A stretch of 64,000 nt of DNA from positions 105,031 to 169,030 of the forward strand of contig NZ_JBFAMC010000006.1 in NCBI RefSeq assembly GCF_040656415.1. The letters are read 5' to 3'. The translations under genes were made by a program, and so were the position numbers. This document shows, one piece after another, positions 51,221 to 62,300 of the stretch (the first letter of the stretch is position 1; every line of letters starts with the position of its first letter). The DNA comes from Rhodococcus_F sp040656415 (GTDB taxonomy: Bacteria; Actinomycetota; Actinomycetes; Mycobacteriales; Mycobacteriaceae). The notes under the pieces are model-generated. The model was not told the origin of the DNA. It was given only the letters and a program-made list of their open reading frames with translations, and ran no database searches.

Positions 51221-54200
51221 TCAGGGACTGAGCCGACTGATCCAGGCGCGCGAATCGGCTGGGTCGATCACATCGTCGAGCTCGAAGATCGTCGCTGCGT
51301 TCAGAGCCTTCCCTTGCTGGTAGGCAGAATCGACGAGTCGGGTGAATGCAGAGTGCCGTTCGTCCGGGTCGTCGATCGCCTCTAGTTCCTTACGGAACCC
51401 GAGCCGTACAGCGCCCTCGAGGCCCATCGCCCCGATCTCACCTGTCGGCCACGCGACCGTGAAGTCGGATGCATGAAAGGAACCACCCGCCATTGCCATT
51501 GCACCCAGGCCGTATCCCTTTCGCAAGATTATCGTTCCGTACGGCACGGTCATCCGCGCACCCATGATGAACAGCTTGCCGAAGCGGCTGACTGTAGCTT
51601 CCTCCTCGGAATCAGGCCCGACCATGAATCCAGGTGTGTCGCAGAGTGATACGATCGGGAGTCGGAACGATTCGCACAGCTCGAGAAAGTGCGCCATCTT
51701 GTCGGCCGCGACCGCATCGATCGCGCCACCGAGATGACTGCTGCTGTTCGCGACGAGGCCGTACGGCCGTCCCTCCACGCGAATCAGCGCGGTCACGATC
51801 CCTACGCCGTGATCGCGACGGAGTTCGAGAACCGAGTCCACATCGGCGATGGAGTCCACCGCGGAACGAACATCATAGGCGTGCAAGCGGTTCTCCGGGA
51901 TGACGTGCCGGGACAGTCTTTCGTCAGGGGCGGTCCAGTCGGAGGTCACGCCTTGGAAGTACGACAGGTACTTCTTAGCCAGCATGACTGCGTGCGCCTC
52001 ATCCCGCGCGAGCAAATCGATCACCCCATTGCGGCGCTGCACCTCGACCGGGCCGATTTCTTCCGGTCCGTACACGCCGAGCCCGCCGCCCTCGACCATC
52101 GCTGGGCCACCCATGCCGATGTTCGCTTCTGGGGTGGCGATCAAGACGTCACAGACACCGGCCAGCGCCGCGTTGCCGGCGAAACAGCGACCCGAGACGA
52201 TCGATACCAGCGGTACCTTCCCATTCAGCGCCGCCATGTACCGGAATGCCTCGCGATCGAGTCCGGCTGCTGAGCCGGCGTCGGTGTCACCGGGACGTCC
52301 ACCACCACCTTCGGCAAACAGGACAATCGGAATCTGTCTGCGCGCAGCTATTTCGATCACGCGGTCGGTCTTCGCGTGATTTCGCATCCCCTGTGTTCCC
52401 GCGAGCACCGTGTAGTCATAGGACATCACTGCCACCTGAGTCGTGCTCGGGCCGAACTCACCTCGGTTGATGGTTGCCAGTCCGGCGACCAATCCGTCGG
52501 CAGGAGTGTTCTCGATCAGATCCTCCTCGGACCGGCGACTACGCTGTCCGGCAAGAACGAGGGGTCCGTACTCGATGAAACTGTCTGGATCGACCAGATC
52601 GGCGATGTTGGCGCGAGCGCTACGCCTGCCGATCTTCTCACGTTTCGCAATCGCGGCGGGCCGGGCAGCATCGAGGGTGACCTCGTGCCGGTATCGGATT
52701 TCCGCGAGATCCTCGCGTTCTCGGTCGAGATCGGTCGCGCTCGAGGTCATGGCATCGGATTCGGATCCGGAGCGGCGGATCACGATCAGCGGGTCGCCGA
52801 TGTTTACGGTCTCGCCGGGTGATACCAGACTCCGTGCGATCACTGAACCCGCAGGAGCGTTGACAACGTGGTGCATCTTCATTGCTTCGAGCACCACGAG
52901 TTGGCAGCCCGGCGCCACGTCGGCTCCTTCGTCGGCCGTTTCTACGACGGTTGCTGACATATGGGCTCGCAGTATCTCTTCGCCCGGTTGCAATTCGAGT
53001 GCGTCCGATGGCGCTCCAGCCCAATCGAGCGAGTCCGCCGCGTCTACGAGCGTGCTCGTCCGCTCGTCGAGGAAGTTGGTGTCGACAATGCCGTCGGAGA
53101 AATCTGGGTCTCTCAGAATTACCTGGAGCAGACCGATATTCGTGGGGACGCCCTCGATCAGGAACTCGGTCAGTGCCGCCGCTGCTTTGCGTGTCGCAGC
53201 CGAAAATGACTGCCCCCGAAAATGAACAACGACTTTCGCGAGGAGCGAGTCATAACGCGGACTCGGTGAAAGACCCGGTCGTCCGAAGGTGTCCACGCGA
53301 ATTCCCGGGCCGGTGGGGGCCGAGAATGACGACAGGGTTCCCGTGACGGGGACTGCCTGACCGTCGGGGCTCATGGTCTCCATGTTGACTCGGGTCTGGA
53401 TCGCGATGCCTCGAGCGGTGGCCGACCTGCCCGACGTGTTCAACCCGATGGCACTGATCCCCTCCGGAAGAAAGAGATCGTCGAAGCTCGCTCCCCGAGC
53501 GATATCGATCTGGGTTGCAACGAGGTCGATCCCCGTCACTTCCTCGGTAACCGTGTGTTCCACCTGGATTCGTGGGTTTACCTCGAGGAATGCGAAACCG
53601 TTGGATGACACCAGGAACTCGACGGTCGCGAGTCCGAGATAGCCGACACTGGCACAGAGTCGAGTCGCAGCCTCGTGCAGTTCGGTTCGCAATCGAGTAT
53701 CGAGTCCTTGGGCCGGTGCGATCTCGACGAGCTTCTGGTGTCGGCGTTGGACGCTGCAGTCGCGGTCGCCTACTGCGAGTGCGCGGATGCTTCCCGAGTG
53801 CGGTGCCGCCACTACCTGTACCTCGATGTGTCTGGCCGCCGGAATCAGTTCCTCGGCGAACAGGGCTGGATTCCCGAATCCGAGCTGCGCCTCCGAGGCG
53901 CACAACCGATACGACTCCTCGATCCGGTCCGCGTGGTGGACGGCGCGGATTCCACGGCCGCCACCACCGGCTAGGGCCTTGATCATGATTCCGCGCGGAT
54001 GGCTCGAGAAGAACGAGCGGATTCCGTCGATGTCGGTGGGACCGCGCGTGGCTTCGAGCACGGGCACGTTCGCGCGCTCGGCAGCCTCGCGCGCCGAGGA
54101 CTTGTCGCCGAAGATTTCGAGCACTTCGGGGCTAGGACCGACGAAGGAAATGCCGGCATCAACGCAGGAGCGCGCGAAATCCGGGTCTTCGCTGAGAAAT

Positions 54201-54439
54201 CCGTAACCGGGATGAAGTGCGGTAGCACCGAATTGGCCGGCTGCGTCGAGGATCGCGTGCGGGTTCAGATATGCGGAGGGCCCAGATCCCGGCAGTACGG
54301 CGGCTTCGGTTGCGGCCGAGATGTGAGGGCTGTCTGCGTCGTCTTCGGCGTAGACAGCGACAGTGTCCACCGACATCTCGGAGGCGGAGCGGATGATGCG
54401 GAGCGCGATCTCACCGCGGTTGGCGACAAGCAATCTCAC
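51221..54439 (-). CDS. single-chain acyl-CoA carboxylase (BC-BCCP-CT fusion)
   Basis: A 1072-residue three-domain biotin carboxylase. Residues 1-450 are the biotin carboxylase, with the ATP loop GGGGRG (158-163) and HIEVQVV and EVNPRIQVEHTVTEE. A BCCP domain near 485-555 carries the biotinyl Lys521 in EAMKM. Residues 575-1070 are a carboxyltransferase of the PccB/AccD type with its N and C halves joined (GGGGRPGDTD, GRCFAGNAAL, CDTPGFMVGPDSEEE). Most actinobacteria split these functions between alpha and beta chains, so a single chain is uncommon. Propionyl-, acetyl- or a longer acyl-CoA could be the substrate. GTG start with AGAGGAG upstream. Confidence 0.88.
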   Translation of the reverse strand: MRLLVANRGEIALRIIRSASEMSVDTVAVYAEDDADSPHISAATEAAVLPGSGPSAYLNPHAILDAAGQFGATALHPGYGFLSEDPDFARSCVDAGISFVGPSPEVLEIFGDKSSAREAAERANVPVLEATRGPTDIDGIRSFFSSHPRGIMIKALAGGGGRGIRAVHHADRIEESYRLCASEAQLGFGNPALFAEELIPAARHIEVQVVAAPHSGSIRALAVGDRDCSVQRRHQKLVEIAPAQGLDTRLRTELHEAATRLCASVGYLGLATVEFLVSSNGFAFLEVNPRIQVEHTVTEEVTGIDLVATQIDIARGASFDDLFLPEGISAIGLNTSGRSATARGIAIQTRVNMETMSPDGQAVPVTGTLSSFSAPTGPGIRVDTFGRPGLSPSPRYDSLLAKVVVHFRGQSFSAATRKAAAALTEFLIEGVPTNIGLLQVILRDPDFSDGIVDTNFLDERTSTLVDAADSLDWAGAPSDALELQPGEEILRAHMSATVVETADEGADVAPGCQLVVLEAMKMHHVVNAPAGSVIARSLVSPGETVNIGDPLIVIRRSGSESDAMTSSATDLDREREDLAEIRYRHEVTLDAARPAAIAKREKIGRRSARANIADLVDPDSFIEYGPLVLAGQRSRRSEEDLIENTPADGLVAGLATINRGEFGPSTTQVAVMSYDYTVLAGTQGMRNHAKTDRVIEIAARRQIPIVLFAEGGGGRPGDTDAGSAAGLDREAFRYMAALNGKVPLVSIVSGRCFAGNAALAGVCDVLIATPEANIGMGGPAMVEGGGLGVYGPEEIGPVEVQRRNGVIDLLARDEAHAVMLAKKYLSYFQGVTSDWTAPDERLSRHVIPENRLHAYDVRSAVDSIADVDSVLELRRDHGVGIVTALIRVEGRPYGLVANSSSHLGGAIDAVAADKMAHFLELCESFRLPIVSLCDTPGFMVGPDSEEEATVSRFGKLFIMGARMTVPYGTIILRKGYGLGAMAMAGGSFHASDFTVAWPTGEIGAMGLEGAVRLGFRKELEAIDDPDERHSAFTRLVDSAYQQGKALNAATIFELDDVIDPADSRAWISRLSP

Positions 54440-54600
54440 TTGTACTCCTCTGTGAGAGCGAACAGGTCGGCCTCGAGGGCCGTGGCGGGCGACAAGGGCG
54501 TTGGAACGGCGGTATCACGCTGCGTGCATTCGGCAACAGGTTCGACGGGGCGAGGCTGGCAGATCCACTCCCGTGGACGCGCCCACAGTATGCGGTATCT

Positions 54601-54620
54601 GATGTTGACGTCAATATCAG
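54601..54620. promoter_or_regulatory. 20-bp palindrome upstream of the acyl-CoA carboxylase
   Basis: TGATGTTGACGTCAATATCA is palindromic except for one symmetric pair (TGATRTTGACGTCAAYATCA). It lies 160 bases upstream of the GTG at 54439 on the reading strand. The size and symmetry suit a TetR- or MerR-type dimer. No regulator gene is adjacent. Confidence 0.55.
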
Positions 54621-55064
54621 AATTGATACCGGGCTGTGCTGTCTGCTGGTCTCCGACATCGACTCGTCGCCCAAGATCGTGCTAGGTAACTCGCTCGTTA
54701 TGGCGGGTAGTCATGGGCGGGCCCACAACTCGAGCGGGTGATGAATTCGATTCATACCGCAATTCTCCAGAAGGGCAGAAGTTCGGACCGCCAGATTGTT
54801 TTGGCGCTCAGCGCTATTGGTAATGAATAGGTCAAATCAGATCGGGTGTAGTTATGCGCCTGGCAAACCATTAGTTGTAAAAATCGTGGCATCTGGTCTA
54901 AAGCGCACGAGACAGCCGACCAAAGGGTAATCTTCAGGTAATAAATATGTATACCGAAAGTCACGGGACAATGTCGGAACCGCATCGGATTTTCTGAAAT
55001 CCGAATATTTTGGCTCCAATGTCTCGATAGTCGGACGTTCGAACCTTGTTTTTTCAGCCGAATC

Positions 55065-55280
55065 TCGAGAGGAGGTTGCGCACGGTCGCTCCCCTTGTCG
55101 CGAACCGGGGCGAAGACAGTGACCCTTCGCTGCAGATTTCGCTCAGTTGATCTGCGCTCGTGGGTCCGGAATCCGACACTTTGAGGCGCACTGACGCGGC
55201 ACGGAAAGGGATGTTCGGGGAGGCAACGAGACATCGTCGCCTGCAAGCCCGACACGTCTGCGGGCGCGGAGAGGATTGAC
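55065..55280 (+). ncRNA. candidate structured 5' leader of rpf (possible ydaO-type c-di-AMP riboswitch)
   Basis: The roughly 215 bases before rpf contain GGGGCGAAG after a CGCT-containing arm, and further on AAGCCCGACA followed by a pairing segment GCGGGCG. The order and spacing recall the ydaO/yuaA motif (CGCU..., GGGGUGAA, ...CCCGACAGC...), which is known to precede rpf genes in actinobacteria. Several conserved positions do not match by eye, so the assignment is tentative. A covariance-model search would decide it. Confidence 0.3.
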
Positions 55281-55285
55281 CAAGC

Positions 55286-55792
55286 ATGACTACTCGAAAT
55301 CTCGAGAAGCGTGTCCTTGGCTGGATAGTCATGGTCGGCGTTGCTGTTGCAGTCCCGCTCAGCTGGGGCACCGGAACCGCGTCTGCCTCATCTTCCTCGT
55401 CCTCGTCATCTTCCTCGTGGTCCCCGTTTCGCAACTGGGACGCCGTCGCGCAATGCGAAAGCGGCGGCAACTGGTCCATCGACACCGGGAACGGCTACTA
55501 CGGAGGATTGCAGTTCTCGCCCATCACCTGGGCGGAACACGGAGGAATAGGCAATCCCGCGCATGCCAGCAGGGCCGAACAGATCCGTATCGCCGAGAGA
55601 GTGCTCAAGACTCAGGGCATCGGCGCGTGGCCCGTCTGCGGCAAGTACTTGAACACGGGTGGCATCACCTTCCTGGACGATCCCGCAGCGTTGATGGCGG
55701 CTGCGCAAGCGGCTTTCGAAACGGCTCTCGATCTGGCTGAGCAGTTCGGGTTGGATCACAGGATCGCGCAGATGCTGATGGCCGGATCCTGA
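55286..55792 (+). CDS. rpf: resuscitation-promoting factor-like muralytic protein
   Basis: A 168-residue secreted protein. A signal peptide ends near ASA at residue 34; a run of ten Ser (35-44) forms the linker; then comes the Rpf fold (NWDAVAQCESGGNWSIDTGNGYYGGLQF) with catalytic Glu58 and the disulphide Cys57-Cys118 (WPVCGKYL). Rpf proteins are lysozyme-like cell-wall glycosidases that help dormant cells regrow. The C-terminal 40 residues after the domain are helical and unassigned. No LysM or SH3 domain is present. Confidence 0.92.
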   Translation: MTTRNLEKRVLGWIVMVGVAVAVPLSWGTGTASASSSSSSSSSSWSPFRNWDAVAQCESGGNWSIDTGNGYYGGLQFSPITWAEHGGIGNPAHASRAEQIRIAERVLKTQGIGAWPVCGKYLNTGGITFLDDPAALMAAAQAAFETALDLAEQFGLDHRIAQMLMAGS

Positions 55793-56314
55793 GGGATCGA
55801 GCGCACACCTGTCGGCTGTCACCCGGTTCTTCTGGGCCGGGGACAAGCCGACAGCGGCTTCCGATGCCGGGTCCGCGGGATCACCGCCGGGGCATCCGAG
55901 GGTGATCTTGCCGTCCGTGGCGTCCCCAACCCAGCGGCCGGGTATTGACCTGGGACGAGCTGCGTTTGGGTCCGGACAATTACTTCGATTCGCTTGATAA
56001 CAATTTCATGTGTCAGGCAAGAGAATGTACAACAGATATGTAACAGAACAGCGGATTCAGTGGTGGCTCGACTTCGTTGGAATCAGTCGTCGAGGGCTGT
56101 CTATTTAGTCGATTTCGCCTCCCTCGGAAGGCGGAATCGGACTCAATGTCGCACACTCGCAGTTGCGTATACTTACAAGACCGCTGGGTTCAATTCGGCC
56201 GCAACCGGTCCCAGTGATAGGCCTGCGCTGCAACTGAATACTCGGGTGAATTCTCCCCACGAGCCGATCGGGCGGTTCGTGGTTGCAGCAGGTGATCCAC
56301 TATTAATTCCCGAG
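55793..56314. other. intergenic region between rpf and the NRPS gene
   Basis: The start holds a strong hairpin (55809-55854). The rest, up to the NRPS start, contains AT-rich patches (AACAATTTCATG, ATATGTAACAG) where a promoter could lie. No iron box of the TTAGGTTAGGCTAACC type was seen, so iron control of the NRPS is not supported. The NRPS frame is open backwards for some distance, so the gene may start further left. Confidence 0.45.
55809..55854. terminator. rpf terminator hairpin
   Basis: CTGTCGGCTGTCACCCGG pairs with CCGGGGACAAGCCGACAG over about 16 bases with a small bulge, around a 10-base loop. It begins 17 bases after the rpf stop codon. Confidence 0.65.
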
Positions 56315-59300
56315 ATGACGCATGGAAGAGTTGGTGAACAAAGCGTGTCATCGTTGAACGATCTCGATATCAATTCGGCCCGGTCGGTGTTGCCGTCCTC
56401 CAACTTCTCGGCACCATCTGGAATGTTCCCCCTTTCCGCTGCTCAGCGGGGGATTTGGTTCGCTCAGGGTCTACTTGACGATGTCCCGATCGTGATCTCT
56501 CAGTACGTCGAGTTCACCGATCTCGATCTCGACGTCGACCTGCTGGCGGACTCCGCACTCGTTGCCGCACGCGAACTCGGTACCGGTGTGCTTCGGATCG
56601 TCGAGAGAGACGGTGAACCGCTCCAGGTGATCGACGAGTCACTCGGCCTCGAGTGGATGCACATCGATCTGACGGCTGAAGAAGACCCACGCGCGGCCGC
56701 CCACGCCTGGATGCGGACCGAATACAGCACCCCGATCGACCTGCTGGGTGATCGGTTGATCCACACCGCGATCCTGCACCTTGGCGACCATCACTACTAC
56801 TTGTACTCGCGAATCCACCACATCGCGCTCGACGGCTACGGCGCAATGACGTTCAACAGTCGAACCGCGGAGTTGTACAGCGCGAGGGTCCAGGGGCGCG
56901 ATCCGGCGAGATTCAAGGCCAGTTCATTACGTGAAATCATCGAGGACGAGGCTCGTTACCGTACGTCCAGCAGATTTGAGAAGGACCGGCAGTATTGGTC
57001 CGAGCGCAGTCGCGATTTCCCGGATCCGATCAGCCTCGCCGGGCGGGCTGCTGCCCCCGGACTGCCCGCTCGGGTGATCAGCAAACCGCTACCCCCTGCC
57101 ACCGAAGCGGCGGTCCAGCGGCTGCTCGTCCGACAAGATGCGATGTTCGCCGCTGTGGCAGTGGCCGCTGTGGCGGCCTTCTTGTCCCGCCTGACCGGCG
57201 AGGACGACGTCGTGCTGAGTCTGCCGGTCTCGGCCCGCACTACAGCGAGGCTACGTAACTCCGGCGGCATGGTGTCGAACGTGGTACCGATCCGCCTGCA
57301 GGTTGACGATCAGGCGACGGTCGCCGACCTTGTTCGGCGCGCGCAGCTCGAGTTGACGGGTGCGCTACGCCACCAGCGGTACCGGCATGAGGACATTCGA
57401 CGCGACGCTGGGATCAGTGGCGGCTATCGCGGTTTGTTCGGTCCGTCGATCAACATCATGTTGTTCCACGAAGAACTGCACGGCGGCAATGCAGTCGGCC
57501 AGTTCAACGTGCTGACCACCGGTCCGGTTGAGGATCTGGCGGTGAACCTGTATCCCAGTGTCGGGGGTCAGGTGGCGCAGATCGACTTCGAGGCCAATCC
57601 GAATCTGTATACCGAGGATCAGCTGCGCGGACACCACACGCGGTTCCTCGAATTCCTGACCGCCTTCGCTGATGCACCGGCCGATCGTCGGGTCGTCGAC
57701 CTCGAGATCCTGGACGAGGACGAGGCTGCACACCTTGTCCCCTCGCGCGGGCCGGCAGGCGCGAGGGTGCGCCTGCTTCCCGATCTGCTGGCGGAAGGTG
57801 TGGCAGCGGCCCCGCACAGCGTCGCGATTCGCGCGTCGGGCGCAGAGATCACTTACCAGGATCTGGACACCCGTTCGAATAGATTGGCGCGGTTACTCAT
57901 CGAGTCGGGTGCCGGTCCGGAAATACGCGTCGCGCTGAGCCTGTCTCGATCGGTCGAATCGTTGGTCGCGTTCTGGGCTGTGGCCAAGTCAGGTGCTGCA
58001 TTCGTGCCGATTGACCCGGACTTGCCTATCGAGCGGATATCGAGAATGCTGGCGGACTCCGGAGCACTCGTCGGCGTCACCACTCGGGACCTGCGCACCG
58101 ATCTGCCCGACACCACCGACTGGATCGTGCTCGACGACGAAGCGACGAACCGTCGGTGTGCGACCCTGCCGGATGACCCGATCACTGACAACGACCGTCG
58201 GTCGGTACTCCGGGAGGGCAACGCCGCCTACTTGATCTTCACATCGGGCTCGACCGGTGTCCCCAAAGGGGTCGTTATCGCCCACACCGGACTGGCAAAC
58301 AACGTAGCGGCTGATAGTCGTCCGGAGCTCGGTGTAACCGCGCAGTCCCGGGTATTGCGCTTCTCGTCAGCAAGTTTCGATGCATCCGTCTTCGAGATGA
58401 TTCAGGCGTTCAGCGCCGGAGCCACGATGGTGGTAGCACCTCCGGACATGATTGGCGGTAGTGAGCTGGTCGACTTGCTGCGCGACGAACAAGTGACCCA
58501 TATGATCGTGGCTCCCACGGTGATGAACACCGTGGATCCAAGAAGCCTCGAGCACCTCGAGGCCGTCTTGGTGGGTGGCGACATTTGCACCCCAGACCTT
58601 GTCGAACGCTTCGGCAACGCATGCCGTTTCACCAACGGCTACGGCCCCTCCGAAAACACCATCCTCTCGACCACTCTGTGCCCACTGCAACCGGGCGACG
58701 CGATCACCATAGGTACGCCCATTTCGGGTGTGAGCGCGGTGGTGCTCGACCGCCGACTCAGGCCGGTTCCGGCAGGGGTGGTGGGCGAACTCTACCTGGC
58801 GGGGCCGGGTCTGGCGCGCGGATACCATGACCGCCGCGGATTTACAGCGAATCGTTTCGTGGCCAACCCCTTCGGGGAGCCGGGGCAACGTCTCTACCGT
58901 AGTGGCGACGAAGTGCGCTGGGTGGAGTCGGACACGGCGGGAGGTTACGCCCTCGAGTTCATCGGCCGATCCGATTCCCAAGTCAAGATCCGTGGCTTTC
59001 GTATCGAACTCGGTGAGATCGATACGGCTCTGCTCACTCTGGACGGAATCAACTTCGCTGCCACTATCGTTCATCAAACTGACAGTGGCACTCCAGCTTT
59101 GGTCTCGTATGTGCGCCTCGACAGCGGCTGTGACTTCGATCCGCAAGCCATTGCGGAGCAGGTTGCCACGACAGTACCTTCACACATGGTGCCTGCTGTG
59201 GTGATGCAGCTCAGTGAGATTCCAGTCACCGCGGCGGGCAAACTCGACCGCAGCGCCCTACCCGCGCCGCGGTTCGGCTCCGCCAGTCGCGCATTCCGTC

Positions 59301-62300
59301 CTCCGTCGACGCCGGACGAGGAACTTCTCGCGGGACTGGTTGCCGAGGCACTCGGGATCGAAAAGGTGAGTGTTGACGATTCGCTGTTCGCCCTGGGCGG
59401 AGACAGCATCATCGCGATGCAGATCGCAGCCCGTGCGAAGAAGCGTGGTCTCAGCTTTACCGCGCGGACAGTGTTCGAACGCAAGACCATCGCCGAGATC
59501 GCCAGGGCAGCGGCGGTGGAACAGGTCACAGAGGGCCTCGAGGAATTCGAGGGCGGTGGCGTCGGGCGGATTCCTTTGACCCCCGTCATGTACGAGATGC
59601 TCGAACGCGCATTCTTCGACGGCGGATACTTCGGCGACTTCAGTCAGACATTGGTGCTGATGGCACCGGTCGAGGCAGGCGAGGACCGATTGAGGACGAC
59701 GCTTGCGGCGGTCATGGAGCGCCACGACACGTTGCGTTCGCGGTTCTATCGCGAGGGCAGCTCCTGGGTTCTCGAAACAGCTTCAATCGAAAATTGGTTT
59801 GCCGGAGGTATTTCGGTAGACCTTCTCGTTTCGCGCGTACCGACGACCGCTGCGCCGGGTTCCTTGACCTTCAACGAGCTGGTGGAGTCCGAGAGTGCTG
59901 CCGCTGCACGGCGGCTGGACCCGGAGCGCGGGATCATGATTCAAGTGGTGTGGCTCGACCCACGATCGCATGAGGTGCCCGGGCGGCTTCTCATAGTCGC
60001 GCATCACTTGGTAGTGGACGGCGTGTCATGGCGAGTGCTGCTGCCGGACTTCGCGACGGCATGGCTGCGAATCGGTGCCGGTCAGCTACCGGACCTGGCC
60101 CCGGTGGGGACCTCCTTCCGCCGTTGGGCACACGGAGTCCGGGACAAATCGGACGCAGGCACACACATCGGGGAGATGACGCACTGGCTGGAAGTTCTCA
60201 GCGGCCGTGATCCCCTGATCGGTTCGCGGGCAATCGATCCCTCCATCGACACAATGCGCACTACCAAGCGGATCACCATCGAGGTAAGCCCGCCGGTGAC
60301 CGAAGCGGTGCTCGCACAGCTACCGGACGTCTTCAGCTGTCGAATCCACGACGGCCTGCTTACAGCCCTGGCGATGGCCATCGTGGAATGGCGCCGTTCC
60401 CGCGGGGTCGACGAACGATCTGTGCTGCTGACACTCGAGGGACACGGGCGGGTGGAAGAGGCGGTTGCGGGTGCCGATCTCGCCCGTACCGTTGGCTGGT
60501 TCACCAGCGCTTTTCCCGTTCGGCTGACAGTGCGGGGGGTCGATCTCGCCGAGGCATTCGGAGGCGGACGCGAAGCCGGTGTCCTCATCAAGACCATCAA
60601 GGAGCAACTCGTCGCGGTGCCCGCACACGGCGTCGGCTTCGGTGTGCTCCGTCAGCTCGATGACACCACGCGAACGATCCTCGCCGCGCTCCCCGCTCCA
60701 CAAATCAGCTTCAACTATCTGGGCCGGGCGGACGGACAGTCGAACGCGGAGGAGGATCAGCACGAGCTCGGCTGGACCCTCGACCCGTTGGCACTGAACC
60801 AGCTTGCAACCAGTGGGTCCAGAATGACGGTGGCCGCCGCTGTCGACATCAATGCGCTTGTCGTCGACGCCCACGACGGACCACGGCTGACTGCGACGTT
60901 CGACTTCCCGACGGGAGTCCTGCGTGATGCGGAGGTTGCAGCATTGGCGGATCTGTGGCGCCGAGCCCTCGATGGCCTTGCCACGCACGCCCTGGTACCC
61001 GGTGCCGGTGGCCTGACACCTTCGGACCTGCCGCTGGTGTCCGTGAACCAGCGGCAGATCGAGCGCTGGGAACGACGGTATCCAACGCTCCGCGATGTGT
61101 GGTCACTCTCGCCGCTGCAGTCCGGGTTGCTGTTTCATGCGACCATTGCCGCGGAGTCGGTCGACGTCTACACCGCGCAACTGCGCATCGACCTCGAGGG
61201 TGCGGTCGACGGCGCGCGGCTGCGTGCCGCTGCTGCACGTGTGCTCGCACGCCACCCGAGTCTGCGGGCTGCCTTCGTCTACGACGAAACTGGAGAGCCG
61301 GCGCAACTGGTAGTCGACGACGTGGAAGTCCCTTGGCGGGAAGTCGATCTCTGTGTCGATGGGACTTGCGCGGATACGGAACTCGCACGACTTCTCGACG
61401 AGGATCGATTCGCCAGCTTCGATCTCACCCGGCCACCTCTGGTGCGACTGTTGCTGATCCGCACGGAACCGGCGCGATATGTGCTCGCGATGACCAACCA
61501 CCACATCATTCTCGACGGCTGGTCGATGCCCTTGCTGGTGCGCGAATTGCTGGTGGACTACGCTGCGGGCGACTCGACTACCGCGTTCGTGGAACCTCCT
61601 TCGTTCCGGACGTATCTCGATTGGCTGGCCCACCGTGATCTCGATGCGTCGCGGCGAGCGTGGGATTGCGCCCTTGCCGGCTTCGAGGAAGCTACCCTGC
61701 TTGCCCCTGGTGTGTCTGCGGTGCGCAACGATGTTCCTGCAGAAATCGATATAAACCTGCCCGACAACATAATCGGGGAGCTGACTGCGTTCGTTGCGCG
61801 ACTCGGAGTCACGGTGAACACCGTGATTCAGGCCGGGTGGGGACTGTTGCTCTCTCGGCTGCTCTCGCGCGACGACATAGTATTCGGCGCCACTGTTTCG
61901 GGTCGGCCGCCGCAGTTACCCGAGGTCGAGAGCATACTGGGGCTCTTCATCAACACAGTGCCGATTCGTGTTCGGCTCGATCCGGATGAGACGTTGGCGC
62001 AGTTGCTCACCCGACTGCAGGCCGAGCAGGCGTCCCTGGTAGAGCATCACCATCTGGGACTCGGCGAAATTCAATCATGTGTGGGCTTGGGCAACCTGTT
62101 CGACACATTGTCGGTATTCGAGTCCTACCCAGTCGACAAGTCCGGGCTCGCGGACACCGATATCGCAGGCATGCGGGTCACCATGCTCGATGTCCGCGAC
62201 GCTACTCACTATCCTCTGACACTGCTGTCGATCCAGGAGCCACACCTGCGGTTGAGTCTGCGCTACCAACCTGGACTCTTCGACCACGACACAGCCGCGA

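Larger units (their letters stand above)
54440..55285. other. long intergenic region between carboxylase and rpf
   Basis: The 846-base gap holds no supported gene. The left part contains the carboxylase promoter region with the 20-bp palindrome at 54601-54620. From 54760 to 55050 the sequence is markedly AT-richer than the rest of the window. The last 230 bases before rpf are GC-rich again and rich in potential pairing; they are listed as a candidate structured leader. Confidence 0.5.

Noticed and set aside
55793..56344. Search for an iron box upstream of the NRPS
   Set aside because: No sequence close to the TTAGGTTAGGCTAACC pattern was found, so iron regulation is not claimed.
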